10,367 bases of DNA from Planctomycetaceae bacterium (lineage in GTDB: Bacteria > Planctomycetota > Planctomycetia > Planctomycetales > Planctomycetaceae). The notes beneath the pieces were generated by a model. That model made no database searches and was not told the origin of the DNA. It worked only from the letters and a program-made list of their open reading frames with translations. Positions 1 to 6,569 of this stretch are shown one piece after another (the stretch's first letter is position 1; the number at the start of each line of letters is the position of its first letter). Location: contig JAESQE010000255.1 of assembly GCA_016765335.1 (NCBI GenBank), positions 1-10,367 on the forward strand, in the 5' to 3' direction. Position numbers and translations under genes: made by a program.

Positions 1-72
1 AATTTTGAATTAATAGAGGTTCCCTACAGATTGACGCGTCAATCGCATCATTTATTGCATCAAGTGAAATAG
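1..72 (+). CDS. C-terminal tail of an upstream gene (partial)
   Basis: Frame 1 is open from the first base to a TAG at 70-72 and encodes 23 residues ending in HHLLHQVK. The other two forward frames are closed by stops within the first 15 bases. The stop lies 18 bases before the ATG of the next gene, and that gene's Shine-Dalgarno sits inside the gap, which is what a tight operon junction looks like. The tail is too short to name a product. It could also be a chance open stretch. The palindrome at 29-44 falls inside it. Confidence 0.4.
   Translation, partial: NFELIEVPYRLTRQSHHLLHQVK
29..44. repeat. 16-base perfect palindrome
   Basis: GATTGACGCGTCAATC reads identically on both strands. It lies 47 bases before the ATG of the membrane protein gene and within the possible upstream coding tail. 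It has no T-run after it, so it does not look like a terminator. A dimeric regulator site is possible, but nothing else supports that. Confidence 0.45.
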
Positions 73-90
73 AACAGGGAAGGAGAAATT

Positions 91-723
91 ATGAATGTAT
101 CCTGGACAGATTCGGTTCGATTTTTCCTGACTGCAATTCTGGCAGCGATACTCTTTGGGATCGTAATTCTCGCGCCATTGACTGTGAGAAATAGTCGATT
201 CAAACAGTTGTGCTATGATCAGCAACTCGAACTGATCGAATTGGAAGCAGAGAACAAAACCCGCAAATTGTTCGCCCAGCGGATTGAACTCTCGCCCGAG
301 CTAAAAGAACAAATCAGACAGACTGAGTCTGACGCTGGACAAAATCAGACTATTTCCCTGCCGGAAGACCTGGTGATCCATCCCGATCAAATGCTTCTGG
401 TTGCTTCTGATGAATCACCAGAAAAGCGAACTATCTCAAAGTCTAAAAGTTGGCATTGGGAAGTTGCAGAATCGATTCAAGCATCTTCAGCAATACAGAA
501 TCGCCTACTAAGCATCGCAGTTCTACTGTTACTGATCGGTTCGATTCCCAGCAGCTGGTTTCACTGGCGTTTCTTCCAGCGACAGCTCAGTTCAACCACT
601 GGGAACATTATCGCTCGATATCGTAACCATTGCGCCCACGAAGAAATCCCGCCCCCTCACTGGGATCATTCAAGCTCAACACGCAAACCAGCTAATAATC
701 CGCATGAGATAGAATCCGGCTAG
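91..723 (+). CDS. two-span membrane protein of unknown function
   Basis: I do not recognise this 210-residue protein. A hydrophobic segment at about residues 11-31 is followed by a charged, Glu/Leu-rich stretch at about 38-62 that could form a short coiled coil. A soluble central region of roughly 75 residues follows. A second hydrophobic segment lies at about 139-156, then a basic, aromatic stretch (WFHWRFFQR) and a polar, Pro/His-rich tail. The most likely topology is both ends in the cytoplasm and the middle outside. The ATG at 91 is supported by a good Shine-Dalgarno (GGAG at 82-85, five bases before the start). It may be co-transcribed with the gene ending at 72. It is on the opposite strand from the flagellar genes, and nothing in the sequence ties it to motility. 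A sensor-like or divisome-like single-pass protein are possible readings, but neither has motif support. Confidence 0.75.
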   Translation: MNVSWTDSVRFFLTAILAAILFGIVILAPLTVRNSRFKQLCYDQQLELIELEAENKTRKLFAQRIELSPELKEQIRQTESDAGQNQTISLPEDLVIHPDQMLLVASDESPEKRTISKSKSWHWEVAESIQASSAIQNRLLSIAVLLLLIGSIPSSWFHWRFFQRQLSSTTGNIIARYRNHCAHEEIPPPHWDHSSSTRKPANNPHEIESG

Positions 724-1113
724 TTTTGAGACCTTTTCGTACCAAACCCAGTATTGTGAATACTCGATTTTATATTTGAAATCTCCTGCAAACCTAGCTA
801 GAAAGCGACTGGAGTGGAGCAAAATTCGTTTTTTCGGAATACATTTTCGAATTGGCTTGGATTCCGGAGTAAAAGTTCGGTAATCTAAACGTAGGGCAAA
901 TGCTGCCTATTGGATGTATTAATCCAAATATGAACCGCATTCTAGAATGCGATTGAGAAAAACGGGTACGCGCAAATACAAAGACATTTGTCTGATTGTT
1001 TGCGGTATCTTTCAGAGGTTGACTTGCGGATTATCCAATTGGCTTACGAATGTGTTGGCCAGGGTTGAGAATATCTGTGGTGCAAATGGTAATATATTTA
1101 GTAGGTAAATTCG
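724..1113. other. non-coding stretch rich in inverted repeats
   Basis: No convincing gene is visible in these 390 bases. The stretch holds several inverted repeats: AATTCG/CGAATT (823-828 and 848-853), CGGAAT/ATTCCG (835-840 and 861-866), TTGGAT/ATCCAA (910-915 and 922-927) and a perfect 16-base palindrome (936-951). None is followed by a clear T-run. Possible promoter elements for the next gene are weak: TTGACT at 1019-1024, or TTGAGA at 1065-1070 with TAATAT at 1090-1095 at a 19-base spacing. A minus-strand open frame at 1012-1224 overlaps the start of the Dabb gene and looks like chance. Confidence 0.5.
936..951. repeat. 16-base perfect palindrome
   Basis: CGCATTCTAGAATGCG is a perfect palindrome in the non-coding stretch, 162 bases before the Dabb gene. 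A second inverted repeat with a six-base stem (910-927) sits just upstream, so the two could form adjacent stem-loops or mark an operator. Its sequence is unrelated to the palindrome at 29-44. Confidence 0.5.
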
Positions 1114-1515
1114 ATGCGAAACTTCACAGTGGCTGTCGTTTGTTCTATCTTGGTAGTGGGGATCATTGGGATGGCATCTGGTAATAACGTGGCAGACAAG
1201 CCAGCCGAAAAAGTGTACCGGCATGTTGTGTTATTTAAATTCAAAGAAGATGCAACAAAGGCTCAGATTCAGGAAATTGTCACTGCTTTTGGCGAACTGA
1301 AGAATCAGATCGATACCGTTCTTAGTTATGAATACGGCACCGATGTCAGTCCAGAGAAATTGGCAAAAGGATTTTCACATTGTTTTTTTGTGACATTTCG
1401 CAGCAAGGCAGATTTGGAAGCCTATCTTCCTCACGCGGCTCATCAAGCTTTCACCGCAAAACTCAAACCAATTCTCTCGGACGTGCTTGTTGTTGATTAC
1501 TGGGCTGAATCGTAG
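1114..1515 (+). CDS. exported or anchored Dabb (stress-responsive A/B barrel) domain protein
   Basis: This 133-residue protein has a hydrophobic N-terminal segment (about residues 4-22, rich in V, I and L) that looks like a signal peptide or membrane anchor. It is followed by a Dabb domain at about 36-131. The domain starts with YRHVVLFKFKEDAT, the typical first strand of the family, and continues through the helix at 48-67 and FFVTFRSKADLEAYLPHAAH to the last strand VLVVDYW. Dabb domains form small dimeric ferredoxin-like barrels; their roles are diverse and mostly unknown, and secreted single-domain versions are frequent in planctomycetes. ATG at 1114 is chosen because an in-frame TAG lies at 1102-1104; the Shine-Dalgarno is weak. 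The gene converges with fliS, with 51 bases between the stops and no strong terminator. The family call is firm, the function is not. Confidence 0.88.
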   Translation: MRNFTVAVVCSILVVGIIGMASGNNVADKPAEKVYRHVVLFKFKEDATKAQIQEIVTAFGELKNQIDTVLSYEYGTDVSPEKLAKGFSHCFFVTFRSKADLEAYLPHAAHQAFTAKLKPILSDVLVVDYWAES

Positions 1516-1566
1516 GTGGCGATCACCCAATCTAGCACTGTATTTTCTTAATGCTGGCAGAGCTAT

Positions 1567-1980
1567 TTATCTTTCCCAATCGCCACTTTTTTGGTGAGCA
1601 TTGGCTTGATAATCTTCCGGGAGTTTTTCGATCAGCTCCATCCAGGTCTCTTTGTGCAATTCAAGAACGCGAATGGCATCATCGACAAGCTCTGGTTTGT
1701 GCTCGATGTCTGCTTGTGCCAGGTTCTTATAGGAAAACGCAAACAGATTTCTTAGCGATTCGATCATTTCCGGTGCACGCTCATCATCAAGACCTGAGAA
1801 AATTTCGGAGATAAAATCTCTGGAGCGACTCAATGCAAGATGCGAATCTTCGTAATTATTCACAAGCAACGCTTCTTTGCCTACATTGGCAAAGCGAATT
1901 GCTCCATCAACAACCATCAGGTGTAACTGATGAGGGGTGGCTGTCATAACTTGTGATTCAAGATATTCGTTTTGATACAT
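1567..1980 (-). CDS. fliS: flagellar secretion chaperone FliS
   Basis: FliS binds the disordered C-terminus of flagellin in the cytoplasm, prevents early polymerisation and hands it to the type III export apparatus. This 137-residue protein matches the family length and signature: an N-terminal MYQNEYLESQV segment, the conserved TATPHQLHLMVVDGAIRFA stretch (about residues 13-31), then amphipathic helices consistent with a four-helix bundle, including a helix around LLVNNYEDSHLALSRSRDFISE. The C-terminal tail (EDYQANAHQKSGDWER) is polar. It follows fliD at a distance of 170 bases in the same direction, the usual fliD-fliS order. The ATG at 1978-1980 has no strong Shine-Dalgarno; a GAGA-like stretch lies some 10 bases before it. 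Confidence 0.95.
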   Translation of the reverse strand: MYQNEYLESQVMTATPHQLHLMVVDGAIRFANVGKEALLVNNYEDSHLALSRSRDFISEIFSGLDDERAPEMIESLRNLFAFSYKNLAQADIEHKPELVDDAIRVLELHKETWMELIEKLPEDYQANAHQKSGDWER

Positions 1981-2150
1981 AATCGAGTTTCTCTATCCAG
2001 ATTACTGCTGTGATATAATTGGTTTTGCAAAGGTGGCATTCAAGCCGAAAAATGGTGTCCAGGCCTTACTGCCAAAAGGCCGGAATGGCTTACTAATTAA
2101 TCATCAAAAACAGATGGCTTAGGTTGTGTTTTTAAGTCGATTGATTGATG
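1981..2150. other. fliD-fliS intergenic region
   Basis: These 170 bases are non-coding and contain one GC-rich stem-loop (2062-2081), flanked by an outer pair AAGCC/GGCTT (2042-2046 and 2087-2091) that could extend the fold. I see no convincing promoter for fliS and no terminator for fliD. Confidence 0.45.
2062..2081 (-). other. stem-loop between fliD and fliS
   Basis: GGCCTT (2062-2067) pairs with AAGGCC (2076-2081) around an eight-base loop. Read on the minus strand, the hairpin is not followed by a run of T, so it is not a standard intrinsic terminator. It could stabilise the fliD mRNA end or tune read-through into fliS. Confidence 0.35.
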
Positions 2151-4883
2151 TTATTTCTTTTTGTTTAAAATTGGCTGGAGTGCTTCTAGTGCACTTTGTT
2201 GTGATTGGATACTACTGATAATCGTTTCCATTTTGATAAATTCATTGAGCAAACGGCTTTTCTTGCTTTCGAGTAAAATATTAAGTTCTTCGATTCTTTC
2301 ACGTGCTTGCTTGATCGAGCTATCCAGTACGTCTTTTTCGTTCGTGAATGTACCGTCCACGACATCCGTCAGCGATGTCAAGGTTGCACCAAGTATGGCT
2401 GAAAACCCTGTGTCAGCAGCAGTGAAGAATTCTTTGACACCACTTAAGTCATTTTTGAGTTTATCTTCCAAACGTTCTTTGTTGAGAACGAGTATTCCAC
2501 CTGTACCGACTCGAATGCCAAGATCTATCAACGATTTAATTGTCTCGTTTCCAGATCCAAATCGTTTATGCAACGCAGTATCTAATCTCAAATTGACTCG
2601 CGTCGTAAAGCCGTCACCCTGAAGAATTCCTCTTTGATTAGTATCGGAATCGAATTTTGTCAGTTCGGTTCCCACTTCCAGAAAACTGTTATATGTCGAA
2701 ACTAAACTTTCAATATTTGTTACGATACTCGATGTTTTTTTTGCGATATCAATTGTCACTGAACTTGATCCCAGCTGAAGAATATCCAGGTCAATTCCTT
2801 CAACAACATTGTCGTAGTTATTATCTGCAGAGGTAATTAAAAATGCGGTTGCAGAATTAGAACCAACCTGGAGCATCGAATCTTGTGCATTGACAATTGT
2901 TGTAAAATTGAGTCCCAGCCCTCCATCGTCAATTAACATTCTACCCGCTCGACCTGAACTACCAGATGTCAGACTTAAACGGGTTGAGTTAAAACTAGAT
3001 CCATCATCAAACACAGACGCATTGACTAATCCACCAGCCTCGTTGAGCTTGATGACCAAATCTTCGAGCGTATCGGTCACTTCAATTTCAATCAACGTAA
3101 CCCTGCGGCTGCTGACACGTTGTTTTCCATCACCTCCGGTTGTTGCGTCGCCCAATAATCTGAGATCTGCTGCTGTTGTTGTTTCCCCGAATTCAACAAC
3201 AGACAGCGTTCCGGCACCGCCTGCTTCATCAATGATCACAAACCCATCGCCGGTTTCATTCAATTCCGCAGTGACTGAAATGGAACTGTTGGCGTTAATT
3301 CGTGTGATCACATCACCAATGGTTTTGGCAGCAGAATTAATGTCAATGACGCCTACATTTCCATCCGAATCTGTAATTTGGATTAATCCTTCTTCAACGA
3401 TTCCGCCATCAGGGGCATATTCAGAAAGATCTGTCGCCTGGTTGACATAACGCATCGACAAAGAGTTACTATTGACTTCATCGACAGCAGCATCAATTAC
3501 GATCCCCAGGTCAGCTGCTAACGTCGAAGTACCAGTATCAGCAATAATCAAATTACTAGCTGTTAAACCAGAGGTGTCGGTGATGACAATTCCGTCTTTT
3601 TGACTGTTCAGCGTCGCATGAAGTAGTAAGTCACTTCCGGTATCTTGAGCAGAGTTGATGGCTTCGATAACATCATTCAGCGTTTCAGCACTTGAGAGAT
3701 CCACAGAGGCAGTCTGCCCGGAACGATCCGTCAATGAAATCGTATCCAGCTGAGTAATTCCCTGTCCGCCTCGCAAATTTCTTAACAGTACGGAGTTCAT
3801 TCCTGCTGAAAGACGATTGCCGGTCAGCGTGCTTCCAACGACTGCTGCATCGAGTCCCAACACTTGGCTTACGGTGCTGTTGTTAATGTCTGCAACGGTT
3901 AATGTGCCTCCACCGGCTGTGGTGTCTGTCAGTTCAATTCGCCCATTGACCAACGCTGCGGTTAGTTTTCCGCCATTGTCTACGTGGTCGTTTATCTTGG
4001 TGATGATGTCTTTAATTGTTTTCGAACCATCAAAATTGATCTCTAATACCGTTGCATCTTCCAAAGTAATACTTAGGTCAGGTGCGTCTGTAAGTAAATT
4101 AAGATTATTCCCATCGTTAATTTGACCGAGTGAAAAATTCTCGGTTGCTTCGTGGACGATATCTCCTGTCAGCGTTGTTGCAGCCACCGATTTGTCGATC
4201 CCTAAATCGACCGCAGCCTGTCCTCCATTGAGATCAACAACAGACAGATTGGTGGCAGTGCTTCCTGAAGAGTCTTCTATTATAAATTGTCCATCAACGG
4301 CTCTGACGGTCACGTTAATATCGACATTGTTGTTGATACCGTTGAGTACATCATCAACGGTGAGAGCTTTCGTTAAATCGATATTAGCAGATGCCCCACT
4401 ACGATCTGTGACACGAATAAGCCCTCGACGAATACCGGAGCCATCGTTTAATGTTTCAAGCAGAGTTGAATCATCCAGGAAGCCTCCCTGCGAAATCGTC
4501 AACGTACCGGTGCCTAATGTTTGCTGATCAGCATCTGCAAACCCTCGGCTCAAAGATTGCTGAGATGCTGATTTCTGTAAAGCTTGGAAAACATAGGTTC
4601 CCTCAACAGCTGAGTTTCCAATAAATACTTTGAGCTGAGATTCGTTAGAATTTGTAACCGAAAGCTGCTCAAAAGTAATATCATTGCCCAGGGTCGTGAC
4701 CGCTGAGGCCAAAGAGAGCAGTTTGGCTTCAAGGGCATTGAGGCTCGTTTTTTTGATCTCAAACTCATCAGCACGAGCATCCAGACGCTTGATCGCCTGC
4801 TGCTGATTGAGCGACAACGCTTCCACCAGGCCTGCAATATCCAGGCCGCTAACAAGTCCAGTTGTAACTGTGAGATTTGACAT
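2151..4883 (-). CDS. fliD: flagellar filament cap protein FliD (hook-associated protein 2), expanded form
   Basis: FliD forms the cap at the tip of the growing flagellum and assists flagellin folding and insertion outside the cell. The N-terminal FliD domain spans about residues 8-110, with the typical VSGLDIAGLVEAL start and a long heptad-rich helix (about 27-66). The C-terminal FliD domain covers about 665-905 and ends in the family's characteristic coiled coil (KQARERIEELNILLESKKSR, then SSIQSQQSALEAL at about 890-902). Between them are about five tandem Flagellin_IN-like units. At 910 residues the protein is about twice the length of enterobacterial FliD (near 470). The start ATG at 4881-4883 gives the family N-terminus but has no Shine-Dalgarno. 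fliS follows on the same strand. The long surface-exposed centre is Ser/Thr/Asp/Asn-rich, as expected for an extracellular cap exposed to solvent. Confidence 0.95.
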   Translation of the reverse strand: MSNLTVTTGLVSGLDIAGLVEALSLNQQQAIKRLDARADEFEIKKTSLNALEAKLLSLASAVTTLGNDITFEQLSVTNSNESQLKVFIGNSAVEGTYVFQALQKSASQQSLSRGFADADQQTLGTGTLTISQGGFLDDSTLLETLNDGSGIRRGLIRVTDRSGASANIDLTKALTVDDVLNGINNNVDINVTVRAVDGQFIIEDSSGSTATNLSVVDLNGGQAAVDLGIDKSVAATTLTGDIVHEATENFSLGQINDGNNLNLLTDAPDLSITLEDATVLEINFDGSKTIKDIITKINDHVDNGGKLTAALVNGRIELTDTTAGGGTLTVADINNSTVSQVLGLDAAVVGSTLTGNRLSAGMNSVLLRNLRGGQGITQLDTISLTDRSGQTASVDLSSAETLNDVIEAINSAQDTGSDLLLHATLNSQKDGIVITDTSGLTASNLIIADTGTSTLAADLGIVIDAAVDEVNSNSLSMRYVNQATDLSEYAPDGGIVEEGLIQITDSDGNVGVIDINSAAKTIGDVITRINANSSISVTAELNETGDGFVIIDEAGGAGTLSVVEFGETTTAADLRLLGDATTGGDGKQRVSSRRVTLIEIEVTDTLEDLVIKLNEAGGLVNASVFDDGSSFNSTRLSLTSGSSGRAGRMLIDDGGLGLNFTTIVNAQDSMLQVGSNSATAFLITSADNNYDNVVEGIDLDILQLGSSSVTIDIAKKTSSIVTNIESLVSTYNSFLEVGTELTKFDSDTNQRGILQGDGFTTRVNLRLDTALHKRFGSGNETIKSLIDLGIRVGTGGILVLNKERLEDKLKNDLSGVKEFFTAADTGFSAILGATLTSLTDVVDGTFTNEKDVLDSSIKQARERIEELNILLESKKSRLLNEFIKMETIISSIQSQQSALEALQPILNKKK
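3150..4430 (-). repeat. tandem Flagellin_IN-like protein repeats within fliD
   Basis: Units start near residues 152, 266, 376 and 494 of FliD, with a degenerate fifth from about 595 just past this interval. The period is about 110-120 residues. Each carries the same order: a strand like LIxxTDxSG, a segment like xIDLxxAxT, a helix xxDVIxxINxx, a strand xVTAxLNxxDGxxIxDxSG, then LxVxD and a closing AADLGI-like motif. The copies are clearly diverged, so they are old duplications rather than recent copies; the DNA itself is not visibly repetitive. Confidence 0.75.
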
Positions 4884-5113
4884 AAAATGTATTAACAGCT
4901 AGTTCGATAGGCTACAAAACTATGAATTCGTCACTAAGCCCTGTATCTATTCTATCGACTATTTCCCGTGTTCCACTTCCCTGTGAGTTGTGACGTGAGT
5001 AGTAATCAGAAAGAGAATGAACTGGCTTTACTGATTTGACAGCCTGTTCTGATAAAGGTGGTAAACTGCAAAGGATATTCCGGCTCAACCGCTGATCTCT
5101 TGTTCCTGCAATA
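4884..5113. other. intergenic region upstream of fliD
   Basis: These 230 bases separate the methyltransferase gene from fliD and are the largest gap in the minus-strand gene series, so a separate fliD promoter may lie here. A minus-strand open frame (4912-5178) runs across it but overlaps the methyltransferase end by 65 bases, has its only ATG inside that gene and resembles nothing I know. I see no strong terminator for the methyltransferase gene. Confidence 0.45.
5003..5030 (-). promoter_or_regulatory. possible sigma-28 (FliA-type) promoter for fliD
   Basis: On the minus strand, TAAAG (-35 side, TAAA at 5027-5030) is followed after 16 bases by TCTGATTA (5003-5010). The latter matches the sigma-28 -10 consensus GCCGATAA at five of eight bases. 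The usual spacing is 15. The site lies about 120 bases before the fliD ATG. It is weak: an off-consensus -10 and spacing, found by eye. Late flagellar genes such as fliD are commonly driven by this sigma factor. Confidence 0.22.
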
Positions 5114-5773
5114 TCAGGCGACACCCTGCCGAGATTGGATGTCCCCTTGCTTACGAATGAATATTTGGTTGTTATCAAAATGCATCAGTTGTAAATTATC
5201 ATGTTCCTTGTCCAAAAAGGCGTCAATCGGTGGCGATGCCAGTTTGGGACGTCCGGGAAAGTAGTCATCAAATCCAAGAATTCCCCCAGCCACTAATCGA
5301 GGCCAAGCCCAGTCGATGGCCTGTTGCGTCGGATCGTGATGATCCAGATCGATATAAATGAACGCAAAGTTATCAACCGGGCACTTCTCTAAGCACTGTG
5401 GAACATAACCGTCCCAAAGTTCAAAAATGTCGTCCCGGATATTCTCCAATGCAACTCCTGCGCCTTGCCCATCAGTCAAACTTACTTCACGATGCTGTTG
5501 GATTGAATCGTGGATAATACGACTAAAGTTTTCTTTTCCGCCACTGCTTAAATCCCCTTTGGGGTATTTTCCTGCATCCATGGTTGTCGGTTCATCCATC
5601 CCCACAAAGCTATCGAATGCATGAGCTTTGCGATTGAGAACTTGAGAAACAGCAACAATTCGTTTGAACAATGCGCCCTTGAAAACTCCAACTTCTGCAA
5701 AGTCTCCAGGAGTATTAACAAGTTCATTGATGACACCACTCAATACGTTATCTGGCAAATATCCCGTTCCCAT
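5114..5773 (-). CDS. TylF/MycF-type SAM-dependent O-methyltransferase
   Basis: This 219-residue protein resembles the TylF/MycF family, which transfers a methyl group from S-adenosylmethionine to a sugar hydroxyl in a metal-dependent way. Visible landmarks are the SAM-binding loop [13 protein letters not shown] (about residues 24-36), AFDSFVGM (52-59) at the next acidic position, a DG-containing loop (about 101-106), and [11 protein letters not shown] (139-149) with [10 protein letters not shown] (163-172), whose Asp pairs (D142/D144 and D169/D170) fit the family's metal and catalytic site. A well-placed Shine-Dalgarno (AAGGAAG, 5779-5785, five bases before the ATG) supports the start. It lies 48 bases after the sulfotransferase stop and is probably co-transcribed with it. 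A sugar of a flagellar or surface glycan is the likely substrate by context. The precise acceptor cannot be read from sequence. Confidence 0.82.
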   Translation of the reverse strand: MGTGYLPDNVLSGVINELVNTPGDFAEVGVFKGALFKRIVAVSQVLNRKAHAFDSFVGMDEPTTMDAGKYPKGDLSSGGKENFSRIIHDSIQQHREVSLTDGQGAGVALENIRDDIFELWDGYVPQCLEKCPVDNFAFIYIDLDHHDPTQQAIDWAWPRLVAGGILGFDDYFPGRPKLASPPIDAFLDKEHDNLQLMHFDNNQIFIRKQGDIQSRQGVA

Positions 5774-5821
5774 AACTACTTCCTTGTTTCAAATTCTTTT
5801 ATAATGTTTCCTGTGACAACA

Positions 5822-6442
5822 TCAGGCAGCTGAGGTTTCAATGGGAGTTTCCCCTTGAAAATCGAGTGAGTATCCGTACTTTTCAAAGTCTGGTTGCATC
5901 CAATTCTGCACCGCTCGTATGGCTCGTCCGGTCATATACTCCGCAACGGTATCTCTCTGATTTCGAGTTGGGTTCAGAACCGGAAATTCAGGCAATTCTG
6001 AATCCAGAAACGGTAGTTGTAAAAAACCGCTCAGAAGATTTTCAGTTTTCAGATACAAATCAAAATCAATCTCGCCATGCCTTTCAGATTGTGTCATCAA
6101 TAATTGCTGTTGTGGTTCGCTCATACGGTGCAATTGCGATTGCATTAACGCAGCCCATTCCGCAAAGACTTCGAAGGAATCTGGATTCGGACACATCTGG
6201 CGAAAATAGTATCTGTCTTTGCCTCGCATGCAAGTACTCCACCAGATCGAAACTGCTCGGCTATATGGATTTCTGCAAGTTGTAAACAAACACCAGGCTT
6301 CAGGGATTTCGCTGACATCCTGACAATGAAATTCACCGTACCGCTGCCCCTGATAATGTTCAGTCAGAATTTGATAAATCGAATTTGTGCCCCCTTTGAC
6401 GGTGCTGACAAATGCGTATTTCAATTCCGGTGATATGACCAT
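5822..6442 (-). CDS. sulfotransferase family protein, stand-alone
   Basis: The protein (206 residues from the chosen ATG) resembles Golgi-type/Sulfotransfer_2-like sulfotransferases, which move sulfate from PAPS to a carbohydrate hydroxyl. The 5'-phosphosulfate loop is [19 protein letters not shown] near the N-terminus, with the Lys-Gly-Gly-Thr core. The 3'-phosphate segment is [16 protein letters not shown], with the expected Arg and Ser 8 residues apart. An LKTENL segment and a C-terminal PDFEKYGYS, a common ending in this family, follow. The frame could also start at GTG 6451, but the purine-rich GGGAAGTGAG would then touch the start, so ATG at 6440-6442 is preferred. It sits between the large glycosyltransferase gene and the methyltransferase gene on the same strand. 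The protein is short, so it probably carries only the catalytic core. Confidence 0.8.
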   Translation of the reverse strand: MVISPELKYAFVSTVKGGTNSIYQILTEHYQGQRYGEFHCQDVSEIPEAWCLFTTCRNPYSRAVSIWWSTCMRGKDRYYFRQMCPNPDSFEVFAEWAALMQSQLHRMSEPQQQLLMTQSERHGEIDFDLYLKTENLLSGFLQLPFLDSELPEFPVLNPTRNQRDTVAEYMTGRAIRAVQNWMQPDFEKYGYSLDFQGETPIETSAA

Positions 6443-6446
6443 GATT

Positions 6447-6456
6447 CTCACTTCCC
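6447..6456 (-). promoter_or_regulatory. ribosome binding site that favours ATG 6442
   Basis: On the minus strand GGGAAGTGAG ends four bases before the ATG at 6440-6442. The alternative GTG start (6449-6451) lies inside this stretch and would leave no spacing, so the shorter protein is preferred. Confidence 0.4.
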
Positions 6457-6468
6457 AAACTAAGATCA

Positions 6469-6511
6469 GACGGCTGCACGGGCCGTCCCAGGTAACTTAA
6501 TAAATCACCTG
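6469..6511 (-). other. two adjacent stem-loops before the sulfotransferase gene
   Basis: GACGGC (6469-6474) pairs with GCCGTC (6482-6487) around a seven-base loop. CAGGT (6489-6493) pairs with ACCTG (6507-6511) around 13 bases. Both lie in the 114 bases between the large gene's stop and the sulfotransferase start. Read on the minus strand the GC-rich hairpin comes second and is followed by TGATCTTAGTTT, a poor T-run. It may be a weak terminator, an attenuator or an mRNA processing/stability element. Confidence 0.35.
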
Positions 6512-6554
6512 AGTTTTGCAGTAGTTTTATGTCCGTATAATGACTATTTGATTC

Positions 6555-6569
6555 TGTTAGTTTCTAACA
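6555..6569 (-). other. short inverted repeat at the stop codon of the large gene
   Basis: TGTTAG (6555-6560) and CTAACA (6564-6569) form a six-base, AT-rich stem with a three-base loop spanning the stop codon. It is too weak for a terminator alone and may be chance. Confidence 0.25.

Noticed and set aside
1012..1224. 70-codon minus-strand open frame over the Dabb start
   Set aside because: It overlaps the Dabb gene's N-terminus and has no supporting motif or ribosome binding site.
1515..1557. Possible shared terminator between Dabb and fliS (GGTG/CACC and CTAGCA/TGCTGG pairings)
   Set aside because: Stems are only four to six bases, one with a wobble pair, and no clear T-run follows on either strand.
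1551..1814. 87-codon forward open frame opposite fliS
   Set aside because: It lies wholly antisense to a confidently identified fliS and has a composition typical of a shadow frame.
2890..3450. 186-codon forward open frame antisense to fliD
   Set aside because: It is Ser/Pro/Val-rich, as expected from the complement of the Asp/Gly/Thr-rich fliD repeats, and has no recognisable domain.
2151..4883. Reading fliD as flagellin because of its Flagellin_IN-like repeats
   Set aside because: The N-terminal VSGLDIAGLVEAL and the C-terminal coiled coil are specific to FliD; flagellin's own terminal helices are absent.
4912..5178. 88-codon open frame on the minus strand between the methyltransferase and fliD
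   Set aside because: Its only ATG lies inside the methyltransferase gene with 65 bases of overlap, no Shine-Dalgarno is evident, and the product resembles no family known to me. A shorter protein from an internal TTG cannot be excluded.
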